A program made the translations under genes and the position numbers. DNA of 64,000 bases, taken from assembly GCA_963756525.1 (NCBI GenBank), contig CAVWNR010000009.1:868001-932000 (forward strand), given 5' to 3'. The stretch comes from CAVWNR01 sp963756525. Lineage in GTDB: Bacteria; Actinomycetota; Actinomycetes; Mycobacteriales; Jatrophihabitantaceae. The notes beneath the pieces are model-generated. The model did not search any database and was not told where the DNA came from. It saw only the letters and a list, made by a program, of their open reading frames with translations. Positions 25,187 to 33,335 of the stretch are shown piece by piece (within the stretch, counting starts at the first letter, position 1; each line of letters starts with the position of its first letter).

Positions 25187-26266
25187 GTGACCGATCGTGT
25201 CCGGGCCGGCATCCTCGGCGTCGGTTTCATGGGCGCCGTTCACGCCCGGGCGGCACGGCGCGCCGGCGCCGTCGTGGTGGGCATGGTGGGTTCGTCGCCG
25301 GCCAGCTCCCGTGCCGCCGCCGAGCGGGAAAGCACCGAGCGCGTCATCGACACCGTCGCGGACATGGTCGGTGCCGACGACGTCGACATCGTGCACATCT
25401 GCACTCCCAACGCCACCCACGCCGACCTGGTGCGCGCCGTCCTCGCCGCCGGCAAGCACGTCATCTGCGAGAAGCCGCTCACGGTCAGCACGGCGGACGC
25501 CGCCGAGCTCGTGTGTCTGGCGGCCGACGCCGGCCTGACCGCCACCGTGCCGTTCGTCTACCGGTTCTACCCGACCGTCCGCGAGGCCCGCTCGCGCGTC
25601 GCCTCCGGTCGCAGCGGCCCCGTCCGGCTGGTGCACGGCTCCTACCTACAGGACTGGCTCGCAGGCGACGCCGACGACAACTGGCGCGTCGACGACGCCG
25701 CCGGCGGGCCGTCTCGCGCATTCGCGGACATCGGCGTCCACTGGTGCGATCTTGCCGAGTTCATCAGCGGACAGCGCATCGCCAGGCTCGTGGCACGGAC
25801 CGGCATCGCGGTGCCCGAGCGCGGCGGGCGGCCGGTCCACACCGAGGACACCGCCGCTGTTGTGTTCGAGACCGACCACGGCGCGCTGGGCACCGTCACC
25901 GTCAGCCAGGTCACCCCGGGCCGCAAGAACCGCCTCTGGCTTTCCGTCGACGGCACCATCGAGAGCCTGGCCTTCGACCAGGAACGTCCCGAGACGCTGT
26001 GGATCGGCGGCCGCGAGGTCACCCAGGAGCTGGCGCGCGGGACGGGCGAGTCCCCGCCCGCGGCGCGGTACTCGACGCTGCCCGCCGGCCACCCGCAGGG
26101 CTACCAGGACTGCTTCGACGCGTTCGTCGCCGACACCTATGCCGCAATGGCCGGGACCGCGCCGGACGGGCTGCCCACCTTCGCCGACGGGTTGCGCGCG
26201 ACCCGGATCACCGCGGCCGTCCTCCAATCCGCCCAGCAGGGCTGCTGGGCGGAGGTGACAGCGTGA
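25187..26266 (+). CDS. Gfo/Idh/MocA-family oxidoreductase
   Basis: The 359-residue NAD(P)-dependent oxidoreductase starts at a GTG 6 nt after GAAGGAG. The Rossmann motif is AGILGVGFMGAVHARAA, the catalytic EKP lysine is in VICEKPLTVS, and GIHWxD-like GVHWCDLAE follows. Members oxidise or reduce ring hydroxyls of sugars. In the intestinal DgpA pathway a protein of this family oxidises C3 of a C-glucoside, so here it may do the same or reduce the released 3-keto sugar. The next gene overlaps by GTGA. Confidence 0.88.
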   Translation: MTDRVRAGILGVGFMGAVHARAARRAGAVVVGMVGSSPASSRAAAERESTERVIDTVADMVGADDVDIVHICTPNATHADLVRAVLAAGKHVICEKPLTVSTADAAELVCLAADAGLTATVPFVYRFYPTVREARSRVASGRSGPVRLVHGSYLQDWLAGDADDNWRVDDAAGGPSRAFADIGVHWCDLAEFISGQRIARLVARTGIAVPERGGRPVHTEDTAAVVFETDHGALGTVTVSQVTPGRKNRLWLSVDGTIESLAFDQERPETLWIGGREVTQELARGTGESPPAARYSTLPAGHPQGYQDCFDAFVADTYAAMAGTAPDGLPTFADGLRATRITAAVLQSAQQGCWAEVTA

Positions 26267-27147
26267 CGGCGCGGCTGGGCGTCGGCGACCCGGCGCCGCT
26301 GTTCGAGTTGTCCGACACCGACGGCGCGCGGGTCAGGCTGGCGCCGCAGGACCGGGCCGCGACCGTTGTCGTCTTCACCGCGAACGGCTGCCCGTTCGCC
26401 CGTGCCTGGCACGAACGCATCCAGCAGGTCGCCCGCGACTACGCCCAACGCGACGTCCGCGTGCTGCAGCTGGTGAGCAACGACCAGGCCGATCATCCGG
26501 AGGACTCCCCCGCCGCGATGCAGGCCCGGGTCGCCGCCGGTGAGCTCGCCGGGCCGTTCCTGCACGACGCCGACCAGCGAGCCGCCCGGGCCTACGGCGT
26601 CACCGCGACGCCGGAAGTCTTCGTGATCGACCGCGCCGGTGTGGTGCGCTACCACGGCGCGCCCGACGCCGACCACGACGACCCGACCCAGGACGCCCGG
26701 TGGATCCGCGACGCCCTCGACGACGTCCTGGCCGGCGGCGAGGTCCGCCGGCCGGCGACCTCGCCGACTGGATGCTCGCTGAAGTGGCGGGTCGAGCTGC
26801 TGTGGTGGGACGGCTGCCCGTCCCGCGCGGACGCCACTGAGCTGCTACGGACCGTACTCGCCAACCTCGGCCGCGAGGACGTCCGCGTCCTCGAACGCCG
26901 GGTCGCCACCCGCGCCGAAGCGGCCGACCTGGGCTTCCCCGGATCGCCGACCTTCACCGTCGGCCGGGACGACCTCTTTCCCAGCGACGCGCCACCGGCC
27001 CTGACCTGCCGCGTCTACCGGCGAGCCGACGGACGCAGCGCGCCGCTGCCCGACTCCGCCGACCTCGCCGACCGGCTGCGCGCCGCGCTCGCCCGGCCCT
27101 GGGACCTGCCCGGCTGGGTCGACCCGCGCAAAGCCGGCACCGCTTAA
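26263..27147 (+). CDS. Redoxin fused to a second thioredoxin-like domain
   Basis: The 294-residue protein has an N-terminal peroxiredoxin/TlpA-like domain (VGDPAPLFELSDTDGARVRL, then TANGCPFARAWH with a single cysteine in the active-site position, and ATPEVFVIDRAGVVRYHGAP). GCSLKW is the typical ending of that domain. A second, shorter thioredoxin-like domain begins at VELLWWDGCPSR. The fusion is unusual. It overlaps the oxidoreductase gene and may support its cofactor or protect the flavin oxidases downstream; that role is a guess. Confidence 0.75.
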   Translation: MTARLGVGDPAPLFELSDTDGARVRLAPQDRAATVVVFTANGCPFARAWHERIQQVARDYAQRDVRVLQLVSNDQADHPEDSPAAMQARVAAGELAGPFLHDADQRAARAYGVTATPEVFVIDRAGVVRYHGAPDADHDDPTQDARWIRDALDDVLAGGEVRRPATSPTGCSLKWRVELLWWDGCPSRADATELLRTVLANLGREDVRVLERRVATRAEAADLGFPGSPTFTVGRDDLFPSDAPPALTCRVYRRADGRSAPLPDSADLADRLRAALARPWDLPGWVDPRKAGTA

Positions 27148-27194
27148 CCGACCGAGAAGACGCTCTGCCGGTACGACAACGAAAGGCTTCTTGC

Positions 27195-27314
27195 ATGGAC
27201 CGACCGCTGACCGGCCCGTCCCTTCACGCTGACACGGGTTCGCGCCTCAATGGTCACCGCGCATCCGAGCACATGCGCCTTCGGCGGCGACCGCAATCGG
27301 ACGGCATCCGATGA
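27195..27314 (+). CDS. Small 39-residue ORF overlapping the next start
   Basis: An ATG behind CGAAAGG opens a 39-codon frame that ends in ATGA overlapping the start of the FAD oxidoreductase gene. The product is basic (ends RLRRRPQSDGIR). It may couple translation to the next gene. No family is recognised, and it may not be a functional peptide. Confidence 0.35.
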   Translation: MDRPLTGPSLHADTGSRLNGHRASEHMRLRRRPQSDGIR

Positions 27315-28822
27315 GCGCGCCGCGCGGTGCCCGTGTCCTGATCATCGGCAGCGGGCCCACCGGCGCCACCTACGCCCGCTTGCTGACCGAGCAGGTGCCC
27401 GGCGTGTCGGTGCTGATGGTGGAGGCCGGTCCGGTCGTCTCCGAACCGCCGGGCACAAACGTCAAGAACATCCCGGACCCGCAGGCGCAGGCCGCGGCGC
27501 GCCGCGCCTCCCAGGGCAGCGCGCCCGCAGGCGTCTCCGGCATTCCGGCAGGGGTGACCGTCGAGGGGACCATCACCGCACGGGACGGCACACACCTGAT
27601 CGGCCGCGCCGCCGAGGGTTCGCCCGGCATGCCGGCCGCCGCGGCGTCGACCTGCGTCGGCGGCCAGGGCGCGCACTGGACCTGCGCGACACCCCGCCCG
27701 GTCGGCAGCGAGCGGATCGGCTTCCTCGACGAGGCGCAATGGGAGCAGCACATCAGCGCCGCGGAGCGCCTGCTGCACACCACCACCGCCGCGTTCGGTG
27801 ACTCCCCGCAGGCCGCCGCCATCCTCGACCGAGTCCGCGACGAGTTCGCCCCGGACGGCATCCCGGTGCAGCCGCTGCCGGTCGCCGCCGACCCGCGCCC
27901 GGACGGCAGCCTGCGCTGGAGCGGAACCGACGTCATCCTGGGCCCGCTCGAGCACGCCGAATCCGAGTTCTTCCAGCTGCGGCCGAGGACACTCGCCGTG
28001 CGGCTGCTCCGGACCGGGAAGCGGGTGATCGGCGCCGTGCTCCGCAACCTCGAGACCGGCACCGAGGAGGAGGCGCATGCCGACGCCGTCGTCGTCGCCG
28101 CGGACGCGATTCGTACGCCGCAACTGCTGTGGGCTTCCGGGATCCGGCCGGCCGGCCTGGGCCGCTACCTCACCGAGCACCCGCTGATCTTCGGCGTTGT
28201 TGCGGTGCGGGACGGGCTGCTGCCCCCGCTCGAGGACGTCACACCGGTCGACCCGATCCGGGCTGTGGTGTCCGTGCGCTACGAGGAGGACCGCCATCCC
28301 TATCACGCGCAGCTGATGTACTCGCCGATCTGCCCGGTGCCGCTGCCATCGAACAGTCCATACCACGACAACCCGTCGGGCTATATCGGAATGGGCTGGG
28401 GCGTGCGCAAGTGGCCGCGCCCGGAGGATCGCGTCCTGTTCGATGACAGCCGTCCGGACGAGAACGGACTACCCAGCATCGCCATCGCCTACGAACTCAC
28501 CGACCGGGAACGGGCGGAGCTCGACCGCGCCCGCCAGCATCAAGCGCGCGCCGCCGCGGCGCTGGGTGAGTTCGTCGACGGAATGCCCGTCGTCATGCCG
28601 GCGGGCAGCTCCCTGCACTACATGGGGACGGTCCGGATGGGGCCGAGTGATGACGGCACCAGCGTGTGCGACTCGTCCTCGCGGGTCTGGGGTGTCGAGG
28701 GGCTGGTCCTGGCCGGCAACGGCCTCATTCCCACCGCCAATTCTTGCAACCCGACGCTCACGAGCGTGGCCCTGGCGGTGCGGGGCGCGCAGGCACTCGC
28801 CGAGCGGCTCCGGGACGCTTGA
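27311..28822 (+). CDS. GMC-type FAD oxidoreductase, CarA-like, copy 1
   Basis: The 503-residue flavoprotein has the N-terminal FAD motif VLIIGSGPTGATYARLL, a central VVVAADAIRTPQLLWASGI segment and the C-terminal GMC active site, with His in SLHYMGTVRMG and Asn in NSCNPTLTSVALAV. GMC enzymes of the pyranose-oxidase/CarA type oxidise a sugar hydroxyl; CarA converts C-glycosides to 3-oxo forms ready for deglycosidase. A second copy follows 70 nt downstream. Confidence 0.82.
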   Translation: MSAPRGARVLIIGSGPTGATYARLLTEQVPGVSVLMVEAGPVVSEPPGTNVKNIPDPQAQAAARRASQGSAPAGVSGIPAGVTVEGTITARDGTHLIGRAAEGSPGMPAAAASTCVGGQGAHWTCATPRPVGSERIGFLDEAQWEQHISAAERLLHTTTAAFGDSPQAAAILDRVRDEFAPDGIPVQPLPVAADPRPDGSLRWSGTDVILGPLEHAESEFFQLRPRTLAVRLLRTGKRVIGAVLRNLETGTEEEAHADAVVVAADAIRTPQLLWASGIRPAGLGRYLTEHPLIFGVVAVRDGLLPPLEDVTPVDPIRAVVSVRYEEDRHPYHAQLMYSPICPVPLPSNSPYHDNPSGYIGMGWGVRKWPRPEDRVLFDDSRPDENGLPSIAIAYELTDRERAELDRARQHQARAAAALGEFVDGMPVVMPAGSSLHYMGTVRMGPSDDGTSVCDSSSRVWGVEGLVLAGNGLIPTANSCNPTLTSVALAVRGAQALAERLRDA

Positions 28823-28892
28823 CAGTCATATCAAAACCCAGCAAAAGCAAGCGCGCCGGTACGCACGTCCGGCCCTGATCTCGAGACGGAGC

Positions 28893-30461
28893 ATGATGTC
28901 CCGGTTCCCCTCCCATGTCGACGTCGCGATCGTGGGCAGCGGCCCCACCGGCGCCGCCTACGCGCGGATCCTGAGCGAGCGCGCCCCCGAGGCGACCGTG
29001 GCCGTTTTCGAGGCCGGCCCGGCGCTGGCCGTCCCGCCCGGGCTGCATGTGAAGAACATCGCCGACCAGCAGGCGCGGGTCGCGGCGCAACGGCGGTCCG
29101 AGGGCGTGCACCCGCATACCGACAGCCCCGAGGGCCACTACGCCGACCCGGCGAGGCGGGTGGTCCGTCCCGGCACCCATCTGCTTCCCGACGGATACCA
29201 GGTGCCGGGTGAGGACGGCATGCCGGCCCTTGCGATGTCGACGAACGTCGGCGGGATGGGCGCGCACTGGACCTGCGCCTGCCCGCGACCCGGTGAGAGT
29301 GAACGGATACCGTTCTTGCCCGACCTTGACGAACTGCTCGCCGAGGCCGCGCGGCTGCTCGCCGTCGACCCGTCCCCGTTCCACGACGCGCCCTACGCGG
29401 ACGTGGTCCGGGGCCGTCTCGGGGCCGAGTTCGACGCGGGCCGCGCGCCCGAGCGGCGGGTCCAGCCGATGCCGTTGGCGGTGCACCACCGGGCCGACGG
29501 CGGGCTGGTCTGGAGCGGCCCGGACGTGGTGTTCGGCGACGTCAGCCGGCAGAATCCCAACGCGAGCGTGATTCCAGAGGCCCAGGTCCGCCGGGTCCTC
29601 ATCGAGCACGGCACCGCGGTCGGCATAGTGGTCCGCGACCGCCGGGACGACACCGAGGCGGAGGTGCGCGCCTGCTTCGTCGTGGTCGCCGCCGACGCCC
29701 TGCGCACCCCGCAACTGTTGTTCGCCTCCGGCGTCCGGCCCCGGGCGCTCGGCCGGTACCTCAACGATCAGCCGCAGCAGGTGTTCGCGGTGCGGCTACG
29801 CGACATCGAGCCCACCGCGGCCGGCGAGCACGACCCGCGCGGCGACACGGTGATCGTCGAGCAGAGCGGGGTCGCCTGGGTGCCGTTCACCGACGCCGAG
29901 CCGTTCCACGGCCAGGTCATGCAGCTCGACGCGTCACCGATCCCGCTCGTCGGTGACGACGAGCCCGCGCCCGGGACGATCGTGGGGCTGGGCTGGTTCT
30001 GCGCGAAGGACGTCCAGGAATGCGACCGCATCGAGTTCGACGACACCGCGACCGATGAGTACGGCATGCCGAAACCGACGATCCACTACCGTCTCACGGA
30101 CGGCGACGCGGACAATGCGGCGGCCGCGCGGAGAGCGGTCCTGCGCGCCGCCCGCGCCCTCGGCGACTTCATCGGCGACGAGCCGATCGGGCTGGCCCCC
30201 GGCGCGTCGCTGCACTACCAGGGCACCACCCGTATGGGCGCGGCCGACGACGGAACCTCGGTGTGCGGGCCGAACAGCGAGGTGTGGGGCGTGCGGGGGT
30301 TGTACGTGGCCGGCAACAACGTGATCCCCACCGCGACGGCGTGCAACCCGACCCTCACCTCGGTCGCGCTCGCCGTCGGCGGCGCCCGGGACATCGCGGA
30401 CCGGCTCGCGCAGGCGCGCGCCCGGACTGCCACGACGGCAGCTAGCACAAGAGGACGGTGA
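28893..30461 (+). CDS. GMC-type FAD oxidoreductase, CarA-like, copy 2
   Basis: The 522-residue paralogue of the preceding gene has VDVAIVGSGPTGAAYARILS, VVVAADALRTPQLLFASGV, His in SLHYQGTTRMG and Asn in TACNPTLTSVALAV. Both copies also share GMGAHWTCA/GQGAHWTCA near residue 120. ATG 28893 (or 28896) follows GGAG. The stop overlaps a possible GTG of the third beta-subunit gene, so oxidation and C-C cleavage are encoded back to back. Copy 2 carries an extra segment after the first FAD motif (about residues 60-90). Confidence 0.82.
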   Translation: MMSRFPSHVDVAIVGSGPTGAAYARILSERAPEATVAVFEAGPALAVPPGLHVKNIADQQARVAAQRRSEGVHPHTDSPEGHYADPARRVVRPGTHLLPDGYQVPGEDGMPALAMSTNVGGMGAHWTCACPRPGESERIPFLPDLDELLAEAARLLAVDPSPFHDAPYADVVRGRLGAEFDAGRAPERRVQPMPLAVHHRADGGLVWSGPDVVFGDVSRQNPNASVIPEAQVRRVLIEHGTAVGIVVRDRRDDTEAEVRACFVVVAADALRTPQLLFASGVRPRALGRYLNDQPQQVFAVRLRDIEPTAAGEHDPRGDTVIVEQSGVAWVPFTDAEPFHGQVMQLDASPIPLVGDDEPAPGTIVGLGWFCAKDVQECDRIEFDDTATDEYGMPKPTIHYRLTDGDADNAAAARRAVLRAARALGDFIGDEPIGLAPGASLHYQGTTRMGAADDGTSVCGPNSEVWGVRGLYVAGNNVIPTATACNPTLTSVALAVGGARDIADRLAQARARTATTAASTRGR

Positions 30462-30463
30462 CC

Positions 30464-30856
30464 ATGCTCGAGACCCCGATGATCCAGACCCGCGGGTTCC
30501 GCAACCGGCAGGACGGCGACGGATTCGAAGTCCGGCTTCGACTCCCGTACTACCGCGGACTGTGGACGAACCTGCTCGACGGCGCCGCCATCACCGTCGA
30601 CGGCGCGCGGTATGACGATGACAGCATCGCCTGGACGATCGCCGGGCGCACCGCCACGCTCACCGAGTTGCAGAAGTCGACGGACGCCCGCTGGCCGGTG
30701 GACGAACCCGCGGTGCTGCACGTGCGCCGCGAGGCGCCGTTGTCGATCGGCGTCCACGACGTCGCCGCCGAGCTCCGGGTGCGCATGTCCTACATCCCCG
30801 AAGAACTGCAGCCCACGATCTGGAGCGAGGAGCGCAAGCTGGTGATCACGCGATGA
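30464..30856 (+). CDS. C-glycoside deglycosidase beta subunit (CGDB/DUF6379), copy 3
   Basis: The 130-residue protein has VRLRLPYYRGLWTNLLDGAA, equivalent to the PWYRxL segment of copies 1 and 2, and a matching terminal strand VRMSYIPEELQPTIWSEE. ATG 30464 is chosen because GAGGA lies 8 nt upstream; a GTG at 30458 overlaps the previous stop. The stop overlaps the start of the alpha subunit (ATGA). Confidence 0.8.
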   Translation: MLETPMIQTRGFRNRQDGDGFEVRLRLPYYRGLWTNLLDGAAITVDGARYDDDSIAWTIAGRTATLTELQKSTDARWPVDEPAVLHVRREAPLSIGVHDVAAELRVRMSYIPEELQPTIWSEERKLVITR

Positions 30857-31749
30857 GCGCCCCGCAGTACCGGTACGGCGTCTCGCTGTACAGCTACACC
30901 AGCGAATACGGCGTCACGATGACTCTGGACGACTGCGTCGAGGACGTCGCGGACCTCGGCGCAACTGGGCTGGAAATCCTCGGCGAGGCGCACATCGCGC
31001 AGTATCCGAGTCCGCCGAGCGAGTGGGTCGACGCCTGGCTCGCTCGGCTGAACAAGTACGGCCTCCAACCGACCTGTTACGGCTCGTGGGTCGACACCCG
31101 CCGGTTCGGCTCCCGGCCGATGACCGTCGACGAGGCGGCGCGGCAGCTCGAAACCGACATCCGGCTGGCGGCCACGCTCGGGTTCCGGTACGTCCGTCCG
31201 AAGCTCGGCGTGGTCACGCCCGACCTCGAACCCGACCCGGTGTGGGAACCCGCCACCGAGCGGGTGCTGGACCTGGCCGCCGAGAAGGGCATCGTCATTT
31301 GCCCGGAGATCCACTGGCCGAGCGTCATCCGGTCCAAGGTGGTCGACGACTACCTCGCGTTCATCCAGCGCACCGGCACGGAGAACTTCGGCCTGCTCAT
31401 GGACACCGGAGTCTTCCAAACCGCGATGCACGCCCGCCGCGGCGGCGTCGCCAGCCGGCTGGGCATCGGGTCCGCGCGCCCACCGGAGGTCCCCGTCGTG
31501 CCGGTATCCGACCTCGAGGACGTCCTCGACTCGGTGGTGCACATCCAGGCCAAGTTCTACGAAATCGACGACGCACTGACCGACCACTACATCCCCTGGC
31601 CCGAGGTCCTCCAGATGCTCGTCCGTCGCGGCTGGTCCGGGTACCTGTCCAGTGAGTACGAAGGCGACTACGGCGTCGGCCGGGCCTCCGACCAGCTGCG
31701 CCGGCAGCACGCCCTGATCCGGCGCGTGTCCGCAGACCTCACCGCCTGA
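30853..31749 (+). CDS. C-glycoside deglycosidase alpha subunit, copy 3
   Basis: The 298-residue TIM barrel is about 60 residues shorter than copies 1 and 2. It opens YGVSLYSYTSEYGVTMTLDD and closes FYEIDDALTDHYIPWPEV...YLSSEYEGDYGVG. Probable metal ligands are Glu in ICPEIHWPS, Asp in GLLMDTGVF, His in VHIQAKFYEID and Glu in SSEYEG. It is coupled to beta copy 3 by an ATGA overlap. The shorter middle suggests a different substrate pocket. Confidence 0.8.
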   Translation: MSAPQYRYGVSLYSYTSEYGVTMTLDDCVEDVADLGATGLEILGEAHIAQYPSPPSEWVDAWLARLNKYGLQPTCYGSWVDTRRFGSRPMTVDEAARQLETDIRLAATLGFRYVRPKLGVVTPDLEPDPVWEPATERVLDLAAEKGIVICPEIHWPSVIRSKVVDDYLAFIQRTGTENFGLLMDTGVFQTAMHARRGGVASRLGIGSARPPEVPVVPVSDLEDVLDSVVHIQAKFYEIDDALTDHYIPWPEVLQMLVRRGWSGYLSSEYEGDYGVGRASDQLRRQHALIRRVSADLTA

Positions 31750-31775
31750 CCATCCCCGCCGACGGAGGAACCGCG

Positions 31776-32789
31776 ATGCCGCACCCTGTCACCCTGTTCA
31801 CCGGCCAGTGGGCCGACCTGCCGTTCGAGGAGGTCGCTCGGCTGGCGTCCTCGTGGGGTTACGACGGGCTGGAGATTGCCTGCTCGGGTGACCACCTTGA
31901 CGCCAACCGGGGCGCCACGGACAACACCTACTTGGACGAGAAGCGGGCGGTCTTGGACAAATACGGACTCAAGGTCTGGGCGATCTCCAACCATCTCAAG
32001 GGCCAGGCCGTGTGCGACGACCCGATCGACACCCGACACCGCGACATCCTGCCCGACGAGATCTGGGGCGACGGCGACCCGGAAGGCGTCCGGCAGCGGG
32101 CCGCGGAGGAGCTGAAGAACACCGCCCGCACCGCCGCCCGGCTCGGCGTCGACACCGTGGTCGGCTTCACCGGCTCGGCGATCTGGAAGTACGTTGCGAT
32201 GTTCCCGCCCGTCTCCCAGCAGGTCATCGACGCCGGCTACCAGGACTTCGCCGACCGGTGGAACCCGATCCTGGACGTCTTCGACGAGGTCGGCGTCCGC
32301 TTCGCCCACGAAGTGCACCCGTCCGAGATCGCCTACGACTACTGGACGACTCGGCGCACCCTGGAGGCGATCGGCCACCGGTCGGCTTTCGGTCTGAACT
32401 GGGACCCCTCGCACATGGTGTGGCAGAACCTCGACCCTGTGGGCTTCATCCTCGACTTCGCCGAGCGGATTTACCACGTCGACTGTAAGGACACCAAGCT
32501 CAACCTCGGACACGGCCGAAACGGCCGGCTGAGCTCGCACCTAGCCTGGGCCGACCCGCGCCGCGGCTGGGACTTCGTCTCCACCGGCCACGGCGACGTG
32601 CCCTGGGAACAGTGCTTCCGCGCCCTGACCGCCATCGGCTACACCGGCCCTATCTCCATCGAATGGGAAGACGCCGGCATGGACCGCCTCGTCGGCGCCC
32701 CCGACGCGCTGCAGTACGTCCGGTCCAAACTCTTCGACGCACCCGCCGCGGCCTTCGACTCCGCTTTCTCGCAGCGCGGCAAAGTATGA
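31776..32789 (+). CDS. Sugar phosphate isomerase/epimerase-fold protein
   Basis: The 337-residue TIM barrel of the xylose-isomerase-like superfamily has metal-binding segments DGLEIACSGDHLD, FAHEVHPSEIAYD, NWDPSHMVWQ, IYHVDCKDTKL and PISIEWEDAGMD. It is distinct from the three deglycosidase alpha subunits and has no beta partner. Proteins of this subgroup occur beside 3-keto-glycoside pathways, where a hydratase or isomerase is needed for the released enone sugar. That role is inferred from position at the end of the operon. Confidence 0.8.
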   Translation: MPHPVTLFTGQWADLPFEEVARLASSWGYDGLEIACSGDHLDANRGATDNTYLDEKRAVLDKYGLKVWAISNHLKGQAVCDDPIDTRHRDILPDEIWGDGDPEGVRQRAAEELKNTARTAARLGVDTVVGFTGSAIWKYVAMFPPVSQQVIDAGYQDFADRWNPILDVFDEVGVRFAHEVHPSEIAYDYWTTRRTLEAIGHRSAFGLNWDPSHMVWQNLDPVGFILDFAERIYHVDCKDTKLNLGHGRNGRLSSHLAWADPRRGWDFVSTGHGDVPWEQCFRALTAIGYTGPISIEWEDAGMDRLVGAPDALQYVRSKLFDAPAAAFDSAFSQRGKV

Positions 32790-32803
32790 GCGGGTGACCT
32801 CCT

Positions 32804-32868
32804 CGACTCGGTGAGGTGAACTCGCGGCAGCGCCCACCAGGTGTCACGCTGCCCCGACCGTCGAGTCG
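32804..32868 (+). terminator. Nested inverted repeat, possible operon terminator
   Basis: CGACTCG (32804-32810) pairs with CGAGTCG (32862-32868), and inside it GGCAGCG (32826-32832) pairs with CGCTGCC (32847-32853). The structure starts 14 nt after the last catabolic stop. There is no T-run. Confidence 0.4.
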
Positions 32869-33143
32869 GATAGCACCAGGTGCCCGGCTTCGTGCGCCAA
32901 GTCCACCGAGTCCGCTGCTGTGACCGACCACACCGCTGCCGGGACCGCTGAGACTGACGACCCGGCTGCGTCTGCGACGGGGCACGGTCGGCGGCCTCCT
33001 CCGCTATATCGCCGATTCCATCGAGAAACCGATCACCCCTGGCGACGTCTGATCCGCGCGGCTACCGCGGGAGGATGTCCGAAGTGACACGCCTTCGGGC
33101 GTGTGCCTCTGAAATCTCGCCAAAGCTGGCCAAATCCTGTGAG

Positions 33144-33169
33144 GTGGTAGCCACTGCGGTGGCTACCAC
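33144..33169. repeat. Inverted pair of 11-mers near tRNA-Ser
   Basis: GTGGTAGCCAC and its exact reverse complement GTGGCTACCAC are separated by 4 nt. The same 11-mer is tandemly repeated beside the integrase gene at 43045-43066. Confidence 0.7.
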
Positions 33170-33240
33170 GGCGCATTCCGACCGCTCACGAATGATCGCG
33201 CGGCAGTTAGGAAACCCTTATGGAATAGGAGTTTCTTTGG

Positions 33241-33325
33241 CGGTGGCGGTGGGATTTGAACCCACGGAGGCTTGCACCTCACACGCTTTCGAGGCGTGCT
33301 CCTTCGGCCGCTCGGACACGCCACC
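33241..33325 (-). tRNA. tRNA-Ser(CGA)
   Basis: The 85-nt cloverleaf has a 7-bp acceptor stem (GGTGGCG/CGCCACC), a long class-II variable arm and anticodon loop CTCGAAA, giving CGA, which reads UCG. Its 3' end faces the island, and the segment 33241-33297 is repeated at 9513-9569. Confidence 0.95.
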
Positions 33326-33335
33326 GCGCGACAGC

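Larger units (their letters stand above)
32790..33240. other. 451-bp gap at the right island end
   Basis: No gene is supported here. The gap holds a nested inverted repeat just after the last catabolic gene (32804-32868) and the inverted pair of 11-mers at 33144-33169 close to tRNA-Ser. Short open frames are arginine-rich shadows. Confidence 0.55.
9513..33325. mobile_element. Genomic island bounded by tRNA-Ser(CGA) repeats
   Basis: The 3' part of tRNA-Ser(CGA) occurs at both ends in direct orientation, and the full tRNA sits at the right end with its 3' side facing inward. This is the standard product of integration by a tyrosine recombinase into a tRNA 3' end. The interior (about 23.8 kb) carries one coherent catabolic gene set. 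GTGGTAGCCAC-type repeats, also found beside the integrase of the tRNA-Phe element, lie just inside both ends. No integrase remains, so the island is probably fixed. Confidence 0.65.
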
